A DNA stretch of 64,000 nucleotides, taken from NCBI GenBank assembly GCA_905478225.1, contig CAJQHR010000001.1, positions 1 through 64,000 of the forward strand, written 5' to 3'. The stretch is from an uncultured Crocinitomix sp. (GTDB lineage Bacteria; Bacteroidota; Bacteroidia; Flavobacteriales_D; Crocinitomicaceae). A program made the position numbers and the translations under genes. The notes beneath the pieces were generated by a model that was given only the letters and a program-made list of their open reading frames with translations, had not been told where the DNA came from and searched no databases. Below are positions 17,222-25,913 of the stretch, piece by piece; within the stretch, counting starts at the first letter, position 1; each line of letters begins with the position of its first letter.

Positions 17222-18508
17222 ATGAATGTATTGGTATTAGGATCTGGTGGAAGAGAGCACGCAATAGCTTGGAAAATCGCCCAAAGTTCTCAAATTGATA
17301 AACTATTTATTGCCCCTGGTAATGCAGGTACAGGGCAAGAAGGAACAAACGTAGATCTGGACGTGAATGATTTTGAAGGAATCAAAGCATTTTGTTTAAA
17401 GGAAAAAATGGACTTTGTGTTTGTTGGACCTGAAGGGCCGCTTGTTAATGGTATTCACGATTATTTTTTGGCAGACGAAGAAATTAAACACATTGCTATC
17501 ATTGGGCCAAACAAAGAAGCCGCACAATTGGAAGGAAGTAAGGACTTTTCTAAAAAATTCATGAAAAGACACAACATTCCTACAGCAAAATATCAAACAT
17601 TTACGAAAGATACGTTAGAGAATGGCTATACTTATTTAGAGAGTTTGAAGCCGCCTTACGTGCTAAAAGCGGATGGATTGGCTGCAGGTAAAGGCGTGCT
17701 GATTTTAGATAATATATCAGATGCAAAAGCTGAGTTAAAAAGTATGTTGAGTGATGCCAAATTTGGTGATGCCTCTTCTCGCGTTGTAATTGAAGAGTTT
17801 TTAGATGGAATTGAACTTTCAGTTTTTGTAGTAACTGACGGAAGATCGTATAAAAAACTACCTGAAGCAAAAGATTATAAAAGAATAGGCGAAGGAGATA
17901 CGGGTTTAAATACCGGTGGAATGGGCGCAGTGTCCCCAGTGGCATTTGCGAAAAAGGGCTTTATGGATAAAGTCGAGAATCAGGTCATTATCCCAACTGT
18001 TAAAGGATTAATTAAAGATGGGATCGATTATCAAGGAATCATCTTTTTTGGATTAATTAACGTAAAGAATGATCCTTTTGTAATTGAATACAATTGCCGT
18101 ATGGGTGATCCAGAAACGGAAGTGGTTATTCCGCGTTTAAAATCGGATATTCTTGAATTATTTGAGGGAGTCGCAACTAGAACCTTATCAGAAAGAGATG
18201 TGGAGATTGATGAGCGCACAGCAACAACGGTGATGATGGTTTCAGGTGGTTATCCCAACGCTTACGAAAAAGAAAAAACGATTTCAGGATTAACTGGTAT
18301 TCACGATTCAATTGTTTTCCATGCTGGAACTAAAAAAGATGGCCCCACAGTTTTAACCGCAGGTGGTCGTGTATTGAGTGTTACATCTTACGGCAAAAAC
18401 AAAGATAAAGCGCTAAAAACAACATACGATAATGTTGAAAAAATCAAATTTGACAAAGCGTATTATCGGAAGGATATTGGACACGATATAATTGAAGAAA
18501 AAAAATAG
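17222..18508 (+). CDS. purD: Phosphoribosylamine-glycine ligase
   Basis: Second step of purine synthesis: joins glycine to phosphoribosylamine using ATP. The 428-residue protein has the N-terminal motif MNVLVLGSGGREHAIAW, FVGPEGPLVNGI, the ATP-grasp nucleotide-binding stretch KADGLAAGKGVLI, VIEEFLDGIELSVF, and the catalytic metal-binding loop EYNCRMGDPETEVV. Length and order are standard. It stands as a single gene between an intergenic repeat and the CBS-domain membrane protein; no other pur gene is in the window. Confidence 0.97.
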   Translation: MNVLVLGSGGREHAIAWKIAQSSQIDKLFIAPGNAGTGQEGTNVDLDVNDFEGIKAFCLKEKMDFVFVGPEGPLVNGIHDYFLADEEIKHIAIIGPNKEAAQLEGSKDFSKKFMKRHNIPTAKYQTFTKDTLENGYTYLESLKPPYVLKADGLAAGKGVLILDNISDAKAELKSMLSDAKFGDASSRVVIEEFLDGIELSVFVVTDGRSYKKLPEAKDYKRIGEGDTGLNTGGMGAVSPVAFAKKGFMDKVENQVIIPTVKGLIKDGIDYQGIIFFGLINVKNDPFVIEYNCRMGDPETEVVIPRLKSDILELFEGVATRTLSERDVEIDERTATTVMMVSGGYPNAYEKEKTISGLTGIHDSIVFHAGTKKDGPTVLTAGGRVLSVTSYGKNKDKALKTTYDNVEKIKFDKAYYRKDIGHDIIEEKK

Positions 18509-18637
18509 TTGACTTTTAATGGGTGGAGCGCTTGAAGCTGATAATAGCTAAGTAAGCTGAAAGTAAATTATAGCCCTAGTCATCAAATAATTGATTATAT
18601 TCGTTAGAGAAATATTTTAAATGGATCCTGACATACA

Positions 18638-19894
18638 ATGACAACCTCGATTGTCATCATAATTACACTTTTCTGTTCCGCGTTTTTTTCAGGAATGGAA
18701 ATCGCCTTTGTCTCCGCAAACAGACTTAAAATTGAGTTGGATAATAAACGCGGTACAACCGCAGGTCGAATTCTGGCATTTTTCGTTAAAAACACCTCCA
18801 ATTTCATTAGCGCCATGTTGTTAGGGAATAATATTTCCTTGGTGATTTATGGTATTTATATGGCCCTCTTACTAGGGCCACCACTTGAAACGTTAATTGG
18901 AGCGGATTACACAGCGGTCATTTTATTGATTCAAACAATTATCTCTACACTAATCGTTTTAATTACCGCCGAGTTTTTACCTAAAGCCATTTTCAGAATT
19001 AATCCGAACGGTATTATGAGCGTGGCAGCAATTCCGCTTTTAATCCTTTATTGGGCCTTTTTTATTCCAGTTTGGATTATTATACTCTTTTCAAACCTGT
19101 TTTTGAAAATAATGAAAACCGATATAGATGATTCTCAGCAAGTTTTTACTAAAATCGATTTGGATCATTATGTACGAGACTTAAATGATCGTATTGAAGA
19201 AGATGCGCACATGGAGAATGAGATTCAAATTTTGAATAATGCGCTCGAGTTTTCAAAAATTAAAGCACGCGATTGTTTAGTTCCTCGAACAGATATTGTA
19301 GCATGTAATATTGAAGACGACATTTCAATGCTCAAAGAAAAATTTATCGCGTCTGGCCTATCAAAAATTTTAATTTACCGCGATACAATTGATAATATTA
19401 TAGGTTATGTGCATGCTTACGAACTTTTTAATAAGCCAGACTATATTAAAAATGTAATGCTGCCAATTGGCGTTGTGCCTGAAGCTATTTTAGCTAAGGA
19501 ATTATTAAAACAGTTTTCTAAAAACAAACGTAATATCGTGGTGGTAGTTGATGAGTACGGGGGTACGTCTGGAATCATAACCGTTGAAGATATTATTGAA
19601 GAGATTTTTGGTGAGATTGAAGATGAGCATGACATCAATGAAACCTTTGAAAAAAAACTGGCTGAACATATCTTCCTTTTTTCTGGCCGAACAGAAATTG
19701 ATCACCTCATTCAACAACATGGCCTTCCTCTAGAACAAAGTGACGAATACGAAACATTAGCAGGCTATGTCATCTCCCATTTGGAGGAAATTCCAAAAGC
19801 AAAAGAATCTTTCGAAACAGATAAACTCATCTTTACTGTTGTTGAGGTAACAGATTCAAAAATCGGAAGTATTAAAATCGAAGTAAAAGAGTAA
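18638..19894 (+). CDS. HlyC/CorC-type CNNM and CBS-domain membrane protein
   Basis: A 418-residue integral membrane protein of the CNNM/DUF21 family, which includes magnesium and cobalt transporters and the gliding protein GldE. The N-terminal DUF21 region (SAFFSGMEIAFVSANRLKIEL, then helices to about 165) is followed by a paired CBS domain (about 210-335; VPRTDIVACNI, VVVDEYGGTSGIITVEDIIEEIFGEI). A C-terminal CorC/HlyC domain comes last. The YGGTSGIVT-type motif is diagnostic. I prefer the general family name to GldE because I cannot separate the subfamilies. A six-codon frame MDPDIQ ends at the ATG used here. Confidence 0.88.
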   Translation: MTTSIVIIITLFCSAFFSGMEIAFVSANRLKIELDNKRGTTAGRILAFFVKNTSNFISAMLLGNNISLVIYGIYMALLLGPPLETLIGADYTAVILLIQTIISTLIVLITAEFLPKAIFRINPNGIMSVAAIPLLILYWAFFIPVWIIILFSNLFLKIMKTDIDDSQQVFTKIDLDHYVRDLNDRIEEDAHMENEIQILNNALEFSKIKARDCLVPRTDIVACNIEDDISMLKEKFIASGLSKILIYRDTIDNIIGYVHAYELFNKPDYIKNVMLPIGVVPEAILAKELLKQFSKNKRNIVVVVDEYGGTSGIITVEDIIEEIFGEIEDEHDINETFEKKLAEHIFLFSGRTEIDHLIQQHGLPLEQSDEYETLAGYVISHLEEIPKAKESFETDKLIFTVVEVTDSKIGSIKIEVKE

Positions 19895-19900
19895 GCGCCC

Positions 19901-20016
19901 CGTCGCTTCGCAGGATTTGTAATCCTGGAAGAAAAACGCCTTGTAAACCCCATACCAAAATCTATCGCCACCGGTGCTTTGCAGGATTTGCAATTCTGCG
20001 ATCCCTCAACAATTGC
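19901..20016. repeat. Palindromic intergenic repeat, family B, copies 2 and 3
   Basis: CAGGATTTGTAATCCTG (19911-19927) and GCAGGATTTGCAATTCTGC (19981-19999) are near-palindromes matching the core at 9618-9638. Copy 3 is followed by GATCCCTCAACAATTGC, resembling the tail after copy 1. They fill the gap between the CBS-domain protein and bactofilin genes. Confidence 0.6.
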
Positions 20017-20066
20017 ATCATTGAATCATTGTTCGTATCTTTACATCCACAATTAAAAAGAAAGAG

Positions 20067-20492
20067 ATGTTTAAAGGAGGTAATGGAAAAGATGATGTGT
20101 CAAATTCACCTGATAAATTAAATCGGTTAGTGGAAGGAACAATTATTAAAGGAGATATTAAAGCGGATAGCAACTTTCGAATTGATGGAAAGCTAAACGG
20201 CTCATTAGATACGCTAGGTAAATTGGTGATTGGACCAACAGGTCGGGTAGAAGGAGATGTTAAATGTTCGAACGCCGACATTGAAGGCGAAATGATTGGA
20301 AACATTATTGTAGACGGACTTTTAAATATAAAATCAACAGCTAAGATTCAAGGAAGCATCACTACCAATCAAATTGGAATGGAAGTAGGGTGTGAGTATA
20401 GTGGTGTATGTAATTACATTGAAAAGAACGAAGCGCCTTTAATTGAACAATCAAAAAAAATCGGCGAACCTGATTCAGAAGTTGTTTATTAG
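20067..20492 (+). CDS. Bactofilin (polymer-forming cytoskeletal protein)
   Basis: A 141-residue cytoplasmic protein with the bactofilin beta-helix: GTIIKGDIKADSNFRIDGKLNGSL, VIGPTGRVEGDVKCSNADIEGEMIGNIIVDGLLNIKSTAKIQGSI. The repeated spacing of Gly and Ile/Val about every six residues is typical. Bactofilins form filaments that help position cell-wall or motility proteins. It precedes the ATP synthase genes, separated by an intergenic repeat, as is common in flavobacteria. Confidence 0.92.
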   Translation: MFKGGNGKDDVSNSPDKLNRLVEGTIIKGDIKADSNFRIDGKLNGSLDTLGKLVIGPTGRVEGDVKCSNADIEGEMIGNIIVDGLLNIKSTAKIQGSITTNQIGMEVGCEYSGVCNYIEKNEAPLIEQSKKIGEPDSEVVY

Positions 20493-20505
20493 TTTAATTC
20501 AAGCC

Positions 20506-20564
20506 GAACGTCAGTTTGAGTGATTTTTTTACCGCGCAGCGGATTAAAAAATAGTATCGAGAAC
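20506..20564. repeat. Palindromic intergenic repeat, family A, copy 2
   Basis: Left arm GTCAGTTTGAGTGATTTTTT, centre ACCGCGCAGCGG, right arm AAAAAATAGTATCGAGAAC. The poly-T and poly-A stretches can pair around the centre. The repeat ends two bases before the GTG start of the AtpZ-like gene. Confidence 0.7.
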
Positions 20565-20566
20565 AA

Positions 20567-20782
20567 GTGAAAAAGTCTAACAAAAACCCTTACTTCATTT
20601 TTTCATCAATGGCCATTCAAATGGGACTAACCATTGGTGCGGGAGCTTATGGCGGAACATTGCTAGATGCCCACTACCAAAACGCAAAACCGATCTGGAC
20701 AATTATTCTTTCATTACTTGGTGTGGCAGTTTCTCTATATTTGTTGATTCGCGGTGCAAAAAGAATCAATGATGATGAGTAA
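20567..20782 (+). CDS. AtpZ/AtpI-family small membrane protein
   Basis: A 71-residue protein with two transmembrane helices (about 10-30 and 42-62). The motif MAIQMGLTIGAGAYGGTLLD is typical of the AtpZ/AtpI family, which is linked to assembly of the F-type ATP synthase c-ring or to magnesium supply. The start is GTG, placed right after a palindromic repeat; no in-frame ATG precedes it. It overlaps the next gene by 14 bp, the usual arrangement at the head of this operon. Confidence 0.85.
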   Translation: MKKSNKNPYFIFSSMAIQMGLTIGAGAYGGTLLDAHYQNAKPIWTIILSLLGVAVSLYLLIRGAKRINDDE

Positions 20783-21185
20783 AAACTTTTTAAGAAATGA
20801 ATTATTAAAAGTTGTGGCTTTTACAATTGTAGTAGCAGCTATTCATTATTTGTTATTGTGGAAATATTTACCTGCAAAATTCGCGGATGCAGCACCGTGG
20901 AGAATTTATGCATTTTTAGTTCCAGCAACAATACTTGGCGTGGTCTTTATTGTGAAGCGGTTTCAGAAGGACCATAAATCAGTTGCGAATAGCTTTATGC
21001 TCTTCACAATTCTTAAAATGATTGCAGCGTTAATTTTTCTTGGAATTATCATGTTTTACATAAAAGAGCCTGCTCGACCAATTGTTTATCAATTTTTCGC
21101 ACTTTTTTTTCCATTCTTATTCCTGGAAACACGCTTATTTGTGCGAATGTTGAGTTATTCTCCAAGCAAATTTGAAAAAAACTGA
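20769..21185 (+). CDS. Membrane protein of the ATP synthase operon, unknown function
   Basis: A 138-residue protein with about four transmembrane helices (residues 10-30, 40-62, 72-92, 100-120). It lies between the AtpZ-like gene and atpB, the position of atpI in other bacteria. Its size and helix number resemble AtpI, but I see no clear family motif. Three in-frame ATG codons (20769, 20772, 20775) all overlap the end of the previous gene, so translation is probably coupled; the exact start is uncertain. Confidence 0.7.
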   Translation: MMMSKNFLRNELLKVVAFTIVVAAIHYLLLWKYLPAKFADAAPWRIYAFLVPATILGVVFIVKRFQKDHKSVANSFMLFTILKMIAALIFLGIIMFYIKEPARPIVYQFFALFFPFLFLETRLFVRMLSYSPSKFEKN

Positions 21186-21225
21186 AAATTCAATTAAAAT
21201 AATTTCTCAGTTTCCTTTTAAGATG

Positions 21226-21233
21226 TATCTTTG
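21226..21233 (+). promoter_or_regulatory. Putative -7 box for atpB
   Basis: TATCTTTG matches TANNTTTG and lies 44 bp upstream of atpB, in the 92-bp gap after the previous gene. This suggests a separate promoter for the structural subunits. No good -33 TTG. Confidence 0.45.
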
Positions 21234-21277
21234 TCGCGGATTTTAATAGCACAGGTTCATTTGAATCAATTTTTGAC

Positions 21278-22357
21278 ATGAAAAATTACGTTAAAGCTTT
21301 ATTACTCGGTTTAGTTGTTATTACAGTAGGTTTCGCATACGCAAACGCTAGCAGTTCTGATGCTGGCACAGTAGCGGTAGACAAGGAGCCTTTTAATGCT
21401 GCAGGTCACGCAGTGCACCACGCTATGGATGCACATGAATTTCATTTTACAGATGGATTTGTAATTCCACTTCCAGTTATTCTTTGGACAGACAATGGTT
21501 TAGTAACCTTTATGTCTTCAGCGTTTCATCATACTGATGACGGGTCGCATGTGCACACCGCAGATGGAATGAACTTCGTTAAAGTACACGAAACTATTTA
21601 TCAACTAGATGCAGGTGCAACTGAAGCACACATGCACAACGGACATTTAGAAAATGGATCTAAAGTGTGGATGGATTTCTCATTGACAAAAAACGTAACA
21701 ACAATTTTCTTGATTGCAATCTTATTAGTATTCATATTCTTTAGGTCTGCAAAAAAATACAAAACAAATAAAGACAAAGCGCCAAGTGGAATTTCAGCTT
21801 GGGTAGAGCCTGTGATATTATTTGTAAGAGAAATTGCTCAGGATAATATTGAAGGAGATAAGCACAAGAAATTTGTACCGTTCCTTTTAACCGTATTCTT
21901 TTTTATCTTATTTGGTAACCTATTAGGACTTTTACCTTTCTTAGCTAATCCAAACGTTACAGGAAGTATCAGTATAACACTATTGCTAGCCTTGTTTACA
22001 TTTATTGTACAACTAGCAAATTCTAAAAAAGCATTCTGGATGCATATCATTGCGCCTCCAGGGGTACCTTGGCCACTATATGTAATTATAGTACCAGTTG
22101 AGATCGCAGGGATCTTTATTAAGCCAGCTTCATTGATGATTCGTTTATTTGCGAACATCACGGCGGGGCACATTATTGTAGTAGCATTAATTTCAATCAT
22201 CTTCGTAAATGAGAGTTTGGCTTGGGCAGGTTTATCTGTACCATTCACACTATTCATTTCGATTTTGGAAATTTTAGTTGCTTTCTTACAAGCGTATATC
22301 TTTACTATGCTTTCAGCATTGTATTTCGGTATGGCAGTGGAAGAAGCACACCATTAA
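21278..22357 (+). CDS. atpB: F-type ATP synthase subunit a
   Basis: Membrane subunit forming the proton half-channels of the Fo motor. The 359-residue protein has an N-terminal signal-like helix and a long histidine-rich extracytoplasmic part (AGHAVHHAMDAHEFHF, AFHHTDDGSHVHTADG, EAHMHNGH), typical of Bacteroidota versions. The conserved membrane core starts near residue 140. The essential arginine is R289 in SLMIRLFANITAGH. It heads the structural part of the operon, 41 bp before atpE. Confidence 0.96.
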   Translation: MKNYVKALLLGLVVITVGFAYANASSSDAGTVAVDKEPFNAAGHAVHHAMDAHEFHFTDGFVIPLPVILWTDNGLVTFMSSAFHHTDDGSHVHTADGMNFVKVHETIYQLDAGATEAHMHNGHLENGSKVWMDFSLTKNVTTIFLIAILLVFIFFRSAKKYKTNKDKAPSGISAWVEPVILFVREIAQDNIEGDKHKKFVPFLLTVFFFILFGNLLGLLPFLANPNVTGSISITLLLALFTFIVQLANSKKAFWMHIIAPPGVPWPLYVIIVPVEIAGIFIKPASLMIRLFANITAGHIIVVALISIIFVNESLAWAGLSVPFTLFISILEILVAFLQAYIFTMLSALYFGMAVEEAHH

Positions 22358-22395
22358 ATTGTAATTTTTTTAATTAATAATAAAGTAAAATCTAA

Positions 22396-22620
<225 letters not shown>

Positions 22621-22632
22621 CAAAAAATTAGA

Positions 22633-22659
22633 TGGATGTCAGGGATTGCCTGACATCCA
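22633..22659 (+). other. Stem-loop in the atpE-atpF gap
   Basis: Perfect 11-bp stem TGGATGTCAGG / CCTGACATCCA with a GATTG loop, 13 bp after the atpE stop. No T tract follows, so it is not a normal terminator. It could block 3' exonucleases and raise atpE mRNA levels relative to the other subunits. Confidence 0.75.
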
Positions 22660-22700
22660 CTATTTACGAATTGTTAATTGAAATTAAAAGAGAATAAGAA

Positions 22701-23195
22701 ATGGATTTAGTTACACCAGCAGTCGGACAATTATTTTGGGGAGGATTAGTATTTATCATCCTTTTGATATTGTTAACCAAGTTCGCTTGGAAACCGATTT
22801 TATCAGCCGTTAACGAGCGTGAAGAAAGTATCCAAGAATCTATGGATATGGCCATCAAAACGAAAGCGGAGATGGAAGCATTGCAAGCGCAAAACCAAGA
22901 TCTTTTAAAAGAAGCGCGTATTGATCGTGATAAAATGATTAAGGAAGCGTCTGAAACTTCTAAACGAATGATTGAAGAATCAAGAGAAGAAGGAAAAGCG
23001 CAACAACAAAAAATAGTTGCTGAAGCACAAAAAATCATTAATGCTGAGAAAGCAGCAGCGATTTCTGAATTGAAAACGCAAGTGGCTTCTTTATCTCTAG
23101 AGATTGCAGAAAAAGTAATTAAAGGAGAATTAGCTTCAGACGATAAACAAAAAGCGTTGGCAGAGCAGATCGCTAACGACATTAGCTTAAACTAA
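22701..23195 (+). CDS. atpF: F-type ATP synthase subunit b
   Basis: Peripheral stalk subunit linking Fo to F1. The 164-residue protein has one N-terminal membrane helix (LFWGGLVFIILLILLTKFAW) followed by a long charged coiled coil (about 40-140), including KTKAEMEALQAQNQDLLKEA. Starts 80 bp after atpE and ends 4 bp before atpH. Confidence 0.95.
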   Translation: MDLVTPAVGQLFWGGLVFIILLILLTKFAWKPILSAVNEREESIQESMDMAIKTKAEMEALQAQNQDLLKEARIDRDKMIKEASETSKRMIEESREEGKAQQQKIVAEAQKIINAEKAAAISELKTQVASLSLEIAEKVIKGELASDDKQKALAEQIANDISLN

Positions 23196-23199
23196 AAAG

Positions 23200-23733
23200 A
23201 TGAGCGTAACAAGAGTAGCACATAGATATGCGCAAGCATTATTGGACCTTTCAACAGAGCAAAACGTTGTAGACAAGGTAAATGCTGATATGTTGCAATT
23301 GTCTAATATTTGCAAAGCACAAGACTTTGCAAATTTATTAAGTAGCCCTATTGTTGATTCAAAAAAGAAAAGCGAAATTTTCAATGCAATTTTTGGATCG
23401 AAAATGGAAAAAATGTCACTGGATTTAATGGACTTAGTGCTTAAAAATTCTCGTGAGGCTATTTTACCGCAAATAACAAATGGATTTGTTAGTCTTTACA
23501 AAAAGAAAAACAACATTTTGGATGTAACAGTAATTTCAGCAACTACGTTAGACAAAGCAACAAAAGATTTAATCATCTCTAAAATCAAAGCAAGCTTTGA
23601 CGCAACAATTGAGTTGATTGAAAAAGTAGATGCATCATTGATAGGTGGATTTATTGTAAGAATAGATGACAAACAAATAGACGCGTCTATTGCAAGTCAA
23701 TTATCAAATTTAAAAAATATTTTATTAAACTAA
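23200..23733 (+). CDS. atpH: F-type ATP synthase subunit delta
   Basis: Connects the peripheral stalk to the top of F1 (OSCP-like). The 177-residue protein has the N-terminal helical domain (VAHRYAQALLDLSTEQ) and the C-terminal signature (IEKVDASLIGGFIVRIDDKQIDASI). It lies 4 bp after atpF and 1 bp before an unknown gene, indicating one transcript. Confidence 0.95.
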   Translation: MSVTRVAHRYAQALLDLSTEQNVVDKVNADMLQLSNICKAQDFANLLSSPIVDSKKKSEIFNAIFGSKMEKMSLDLMDLVLKNSREAILPQITNGFVSLYKKKNNILDVTVISATTLDKATKDLIISKIKASFDATIELIEKVDASLIGGFIVRIDDKQIDASIASQLSNLKNILLN

Positions 23734-23734
23734 G

Positions 23735-24187
23735 ATGAAGAACTTGGTGATCATACTAGCTTTATTATTTGTTGTTCCAGTAATGAGTCAAGACAAGATT
23801 AAAGTAAGATTTAAAATTTCCAAGGAACGTGTATTTGTTAATAAAGTAGAGTGGGCTAAGTTAGAACCTGCTGCAGGTAAATTTTTCCTAAGTACCCTAG
23901 CAGGTGAGGAATTTGTTTCCATTCATAAATTCGAATACGGTACTGGAGGATATGATGTAAATACGGGAAAAGAAATTACGCATAGCTATTGCGAAATTAA
24001 GTTCATTGGAACTGATATTCCAGAATTTGAAGTAGACGCCAATTATAATGAAGCTAATAGCCTGATGTATAAAATGAGTGTTTTGGCTGACGATACGTTT
24101 GTTCAGGAGAATGCAATAAAGTTTAAAGAGAAGTACAAGGAAGAAGTGTCGGAAAAACACTTTTTAACAAAATCAAAAATTACATAA
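23735..24187 (+). CDS. Unrecognised exported protein inside the ATP synthase operon
   Basis: I do not recognise this 150-residue protein. It has a clear signal peptide (MKNLVIILALLFVVPVMSQ, probable cleavage after SQ) and a compact mature part with alternating beta-like segments (KIKVRFKISKERVFVNKVEW, FLSTLAGEEFVSI, CEIKFIGTDIPEFEV). A charged helix (IKFKEKYKEEVSEKHF) closes it. There is one Cys and no lipobox, so it is probably a soluble periplasmic protein. It starts 1 bp after the atpH stop and ends 71 bp before atpA, so it must be made from the same transcript. F1 subunits are cytoplasmic, so the setting is unusual. It could be a cargo gene or an accessory factor. Confidence 0.75.
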   Translation: MKNLVIILALLFVVPVMSQDKIKVRFKISKERVFVNKVEWAKLEPAAGKFFLSTLAGEEFVSIHKFEYGTGGYDVNTGKEITHSYCEIKFIGTDIPEFEVDANYNEANSLMYKMSVLADDTFVQENAIKFKEKYKEEVSEKHFLTKSKIT

Positions 24188-24258
24188 TTTAAAATTAAAT
24201 GTTAGACTACAGAGCAAAGAAAAAGAGCTTTAATCTGACATCTTAAATCTAGAATAAA

Positions 24259-25833
24259 ATGGCAGATGTAAAACCAGCAGAAGTTTCCGCAATCTTAAGA
24301 GAGCAACTCTCAGGATTTAAATCGGAAGCAGAATTAGAAGAAGTTGGAACCGTCCTTCAAGTAGGAGATGGTATTGCTCGTATTTATGGATTATCTAGCG
24401 TTCAATACGGTGAGATGATCGAATTCAAATCAGGATTAAGAGCGATCGTTCTTAACCTTGAAGAGGATAACGTAGGAGCTGTATTATTAGGAAAAGGGAA
24501 TGACATTAAAGAAGGCGATACAGTTAAACGTTTACGTTTAATTGCTTCTATTCAAGTAGGAGAAGGTATCGTTGGACGTGTTGTTGATACAATGGGAATT
24601 CCAATTGATGGAAAAGGGCCGATTGAAGGTGAGACATTTGAAATGCCATTGGAAAGAAAAGCACCAGGAGTTATCTTCCGTGAGCCAGTAACTGAACCAC
24701 TCCAAACAGGGATTAAAGCAATTGATGCTATGATTCCAGTAGGAAGAGGACAACGTGAGTTGGTAATTGGAGATAGACAGACCGGTAAAACTACAGTTTG
24801 TATTGATACGATTATCAATCAAAAAGAGTTTTACGATAAAGGTGAACCAGTATACTGTATCTATGTTGCAATTGGACAAAAAGCTTCAACTGTTGCAGGA
24901 TTAGTAGCTAAGTTAGAAGCTGCAGGCGCAATGGCTTATACAACTATTGTTGCTGCAAACGCATCTGATGCCGCTCCATTACAGTTTTACGCGCCATTCG
25001 CAGGTGCTGCAGTTGGTGAGTATTTTAGAGATACTGGTAGACCAGCATTAATTGTATTTGATGATTTATCAAAACAAGCAGTTGCTTACCGTGAGGTTTC
25101 TTTGTTATTAAGAAGACCACCGGGACGTGAGGCTTACCCTGGAGATGTATTCTATTTGCACTCGAGATTATTAGAGAGAGCTGCAAAAGTGATCAATGAT
25201 GATACAATTGCTGCTTCTATGAATGATGTTCCTGCTTCTTTAGTTGGGAAAATCAAAGGTGGTGGTTCATTAACGGCATTGCCAATTATTGAAACACAAG
25301 CGGGTGATGTATCTGCATATATCCCTACCAACGTAATTTCAATTACAGACGGTCAAATCTTCTTGGAGTCTAACTTGTTTAATGCAGGTGTTCGTCCAGC
25401 GATTAACGTAGGTATTTCTGTATCTCGTGTTGGAGGGAACGCACAGATTAAATCAATGAAAAAAGTATCTGGTACTTTGAAACTAGATCAAGCACAATAT
25501 AGAGAGTTAGAGGCATTTGCTAAATTCGGTTCGGATTTGGATGCTGCTACTAAATCTGTATTGGATAAAGGAGCAAGAAACGTTGAGATTTTGAAACAAA
25601 ACGAGGGAGATCCATTCCCAGTTGAGAATCAAATTGCAATCATTTATGCTGGTACTAAGGGATTATTAGGTAATGTGCCTATTGATCAAGTTAAAGCATT
25701 CGAAAAGGAATTCATTAACTATATGAATGCAAACCATAAAGATGTAATGAACACATTAGCATCAGGTAAATATGGTGATGATTCAACGTCAGTATTAGAA
25801 AAAGTAGCTTTAGAACTAGCTTCTAAATATTAA
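24259..25833 (+). CDS. atpA: F-type ATP synthase subunit alpha
   Basis: Non-catalytic nucleotide-binding subunit of F1. The 524-residue protein shows the Walker A loop GDRQTGKTT at residues 171-179, [48 protein letters not shown] (quoted in parts: [26 protein letters not shown]) and the arginine finger region ISVSRVGG. Length and order are normal. Confidence 0.97.
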   Translation: MADVKPAEVSAILREQLSGFKSEAELEEVGTVLQVGDGIARIYGLSSVQYGEMIEFKSGLRAIVLNLEEDNVGAVLLGKGNDIKEGDTVKRLRLIASIQVGEGIVGRVVDTMGIPIDGKGPIEGETFEMPLERKAPGVIFREPVTEPLQTGIKAIDAMIPVGRGQRELVIGDRQTGKTTVCIDTIINQKEFYDKGEPVYCIYVAIGQKASTVAGLVAKLEAAGAMAYTTIVAANASDAAPLQFYAPFAGAAVGEYFRDTGRPALIVFDDLSKQAVAYREVSLLLRRPPGREAYPGDVFYLHSRLLERAAKVINDDTIAASMNDVPASLVGKIKGGGSLTALPIIETQAGDVSAYIPTNVISITDGQIFLESNLFNAGVRPAINVGISVSRVGGNAQIKSMKKVSGTLKLDQAQYRELEAFAKFGSDLDAATKSVLDKGARNVEILKQNEGDPFPVENQIAIIYAGTKGLLGNVPIDQVKAFEKEFINYMNANHKDVMNTLASGKYGDDSTSVLEKVALELASKY

Positions 25834-25857
25834 AAAATAGAACAAAGACAATTACAC

Positions 25858-25890
25858 CTCCGTACATTGAGGCACTCGAAGTGCACGGAG
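25858..25890 (+). other. Stem-loop in the atpA-atpG gap
   Basis: CTCCGT (25858-25863) pairs with ACGGAG (25885-25890), and inside it GCAC (25872-25875) pairs with GTGC (25881-25884) around TCGAA. The segment CATTGAGGCACTCGAA resembles CATTGAGGCTCTCGAA in the repeat near 46600, so it may be a remnant of repeat family A. Confidence 0.5.
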
Positions 25891-25913
25891 TTTAGCTTTA
25901 ATCTAAAAATAGC

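Noticed and set aside
18621-18641. Short frame MDPDIQ just before the CBS-domain protein gene, ending in TGA that overlaps the ATG
   Set aside because: It could be an old start codon separated by a one-base shift or a tiny leader peptide, but six codons give no evidence either way.
21838-22257. 139-codon minus-strand frame inside atpB
   Set aside because: Antisense shadow of a conserved membrane protein.
22664-23182. 172-codon minus-strand frame opposite atpF
   Set aside because: Antisense shadow of the coiled coil; Ser/Ile-rich composition mirrors the coding strand.
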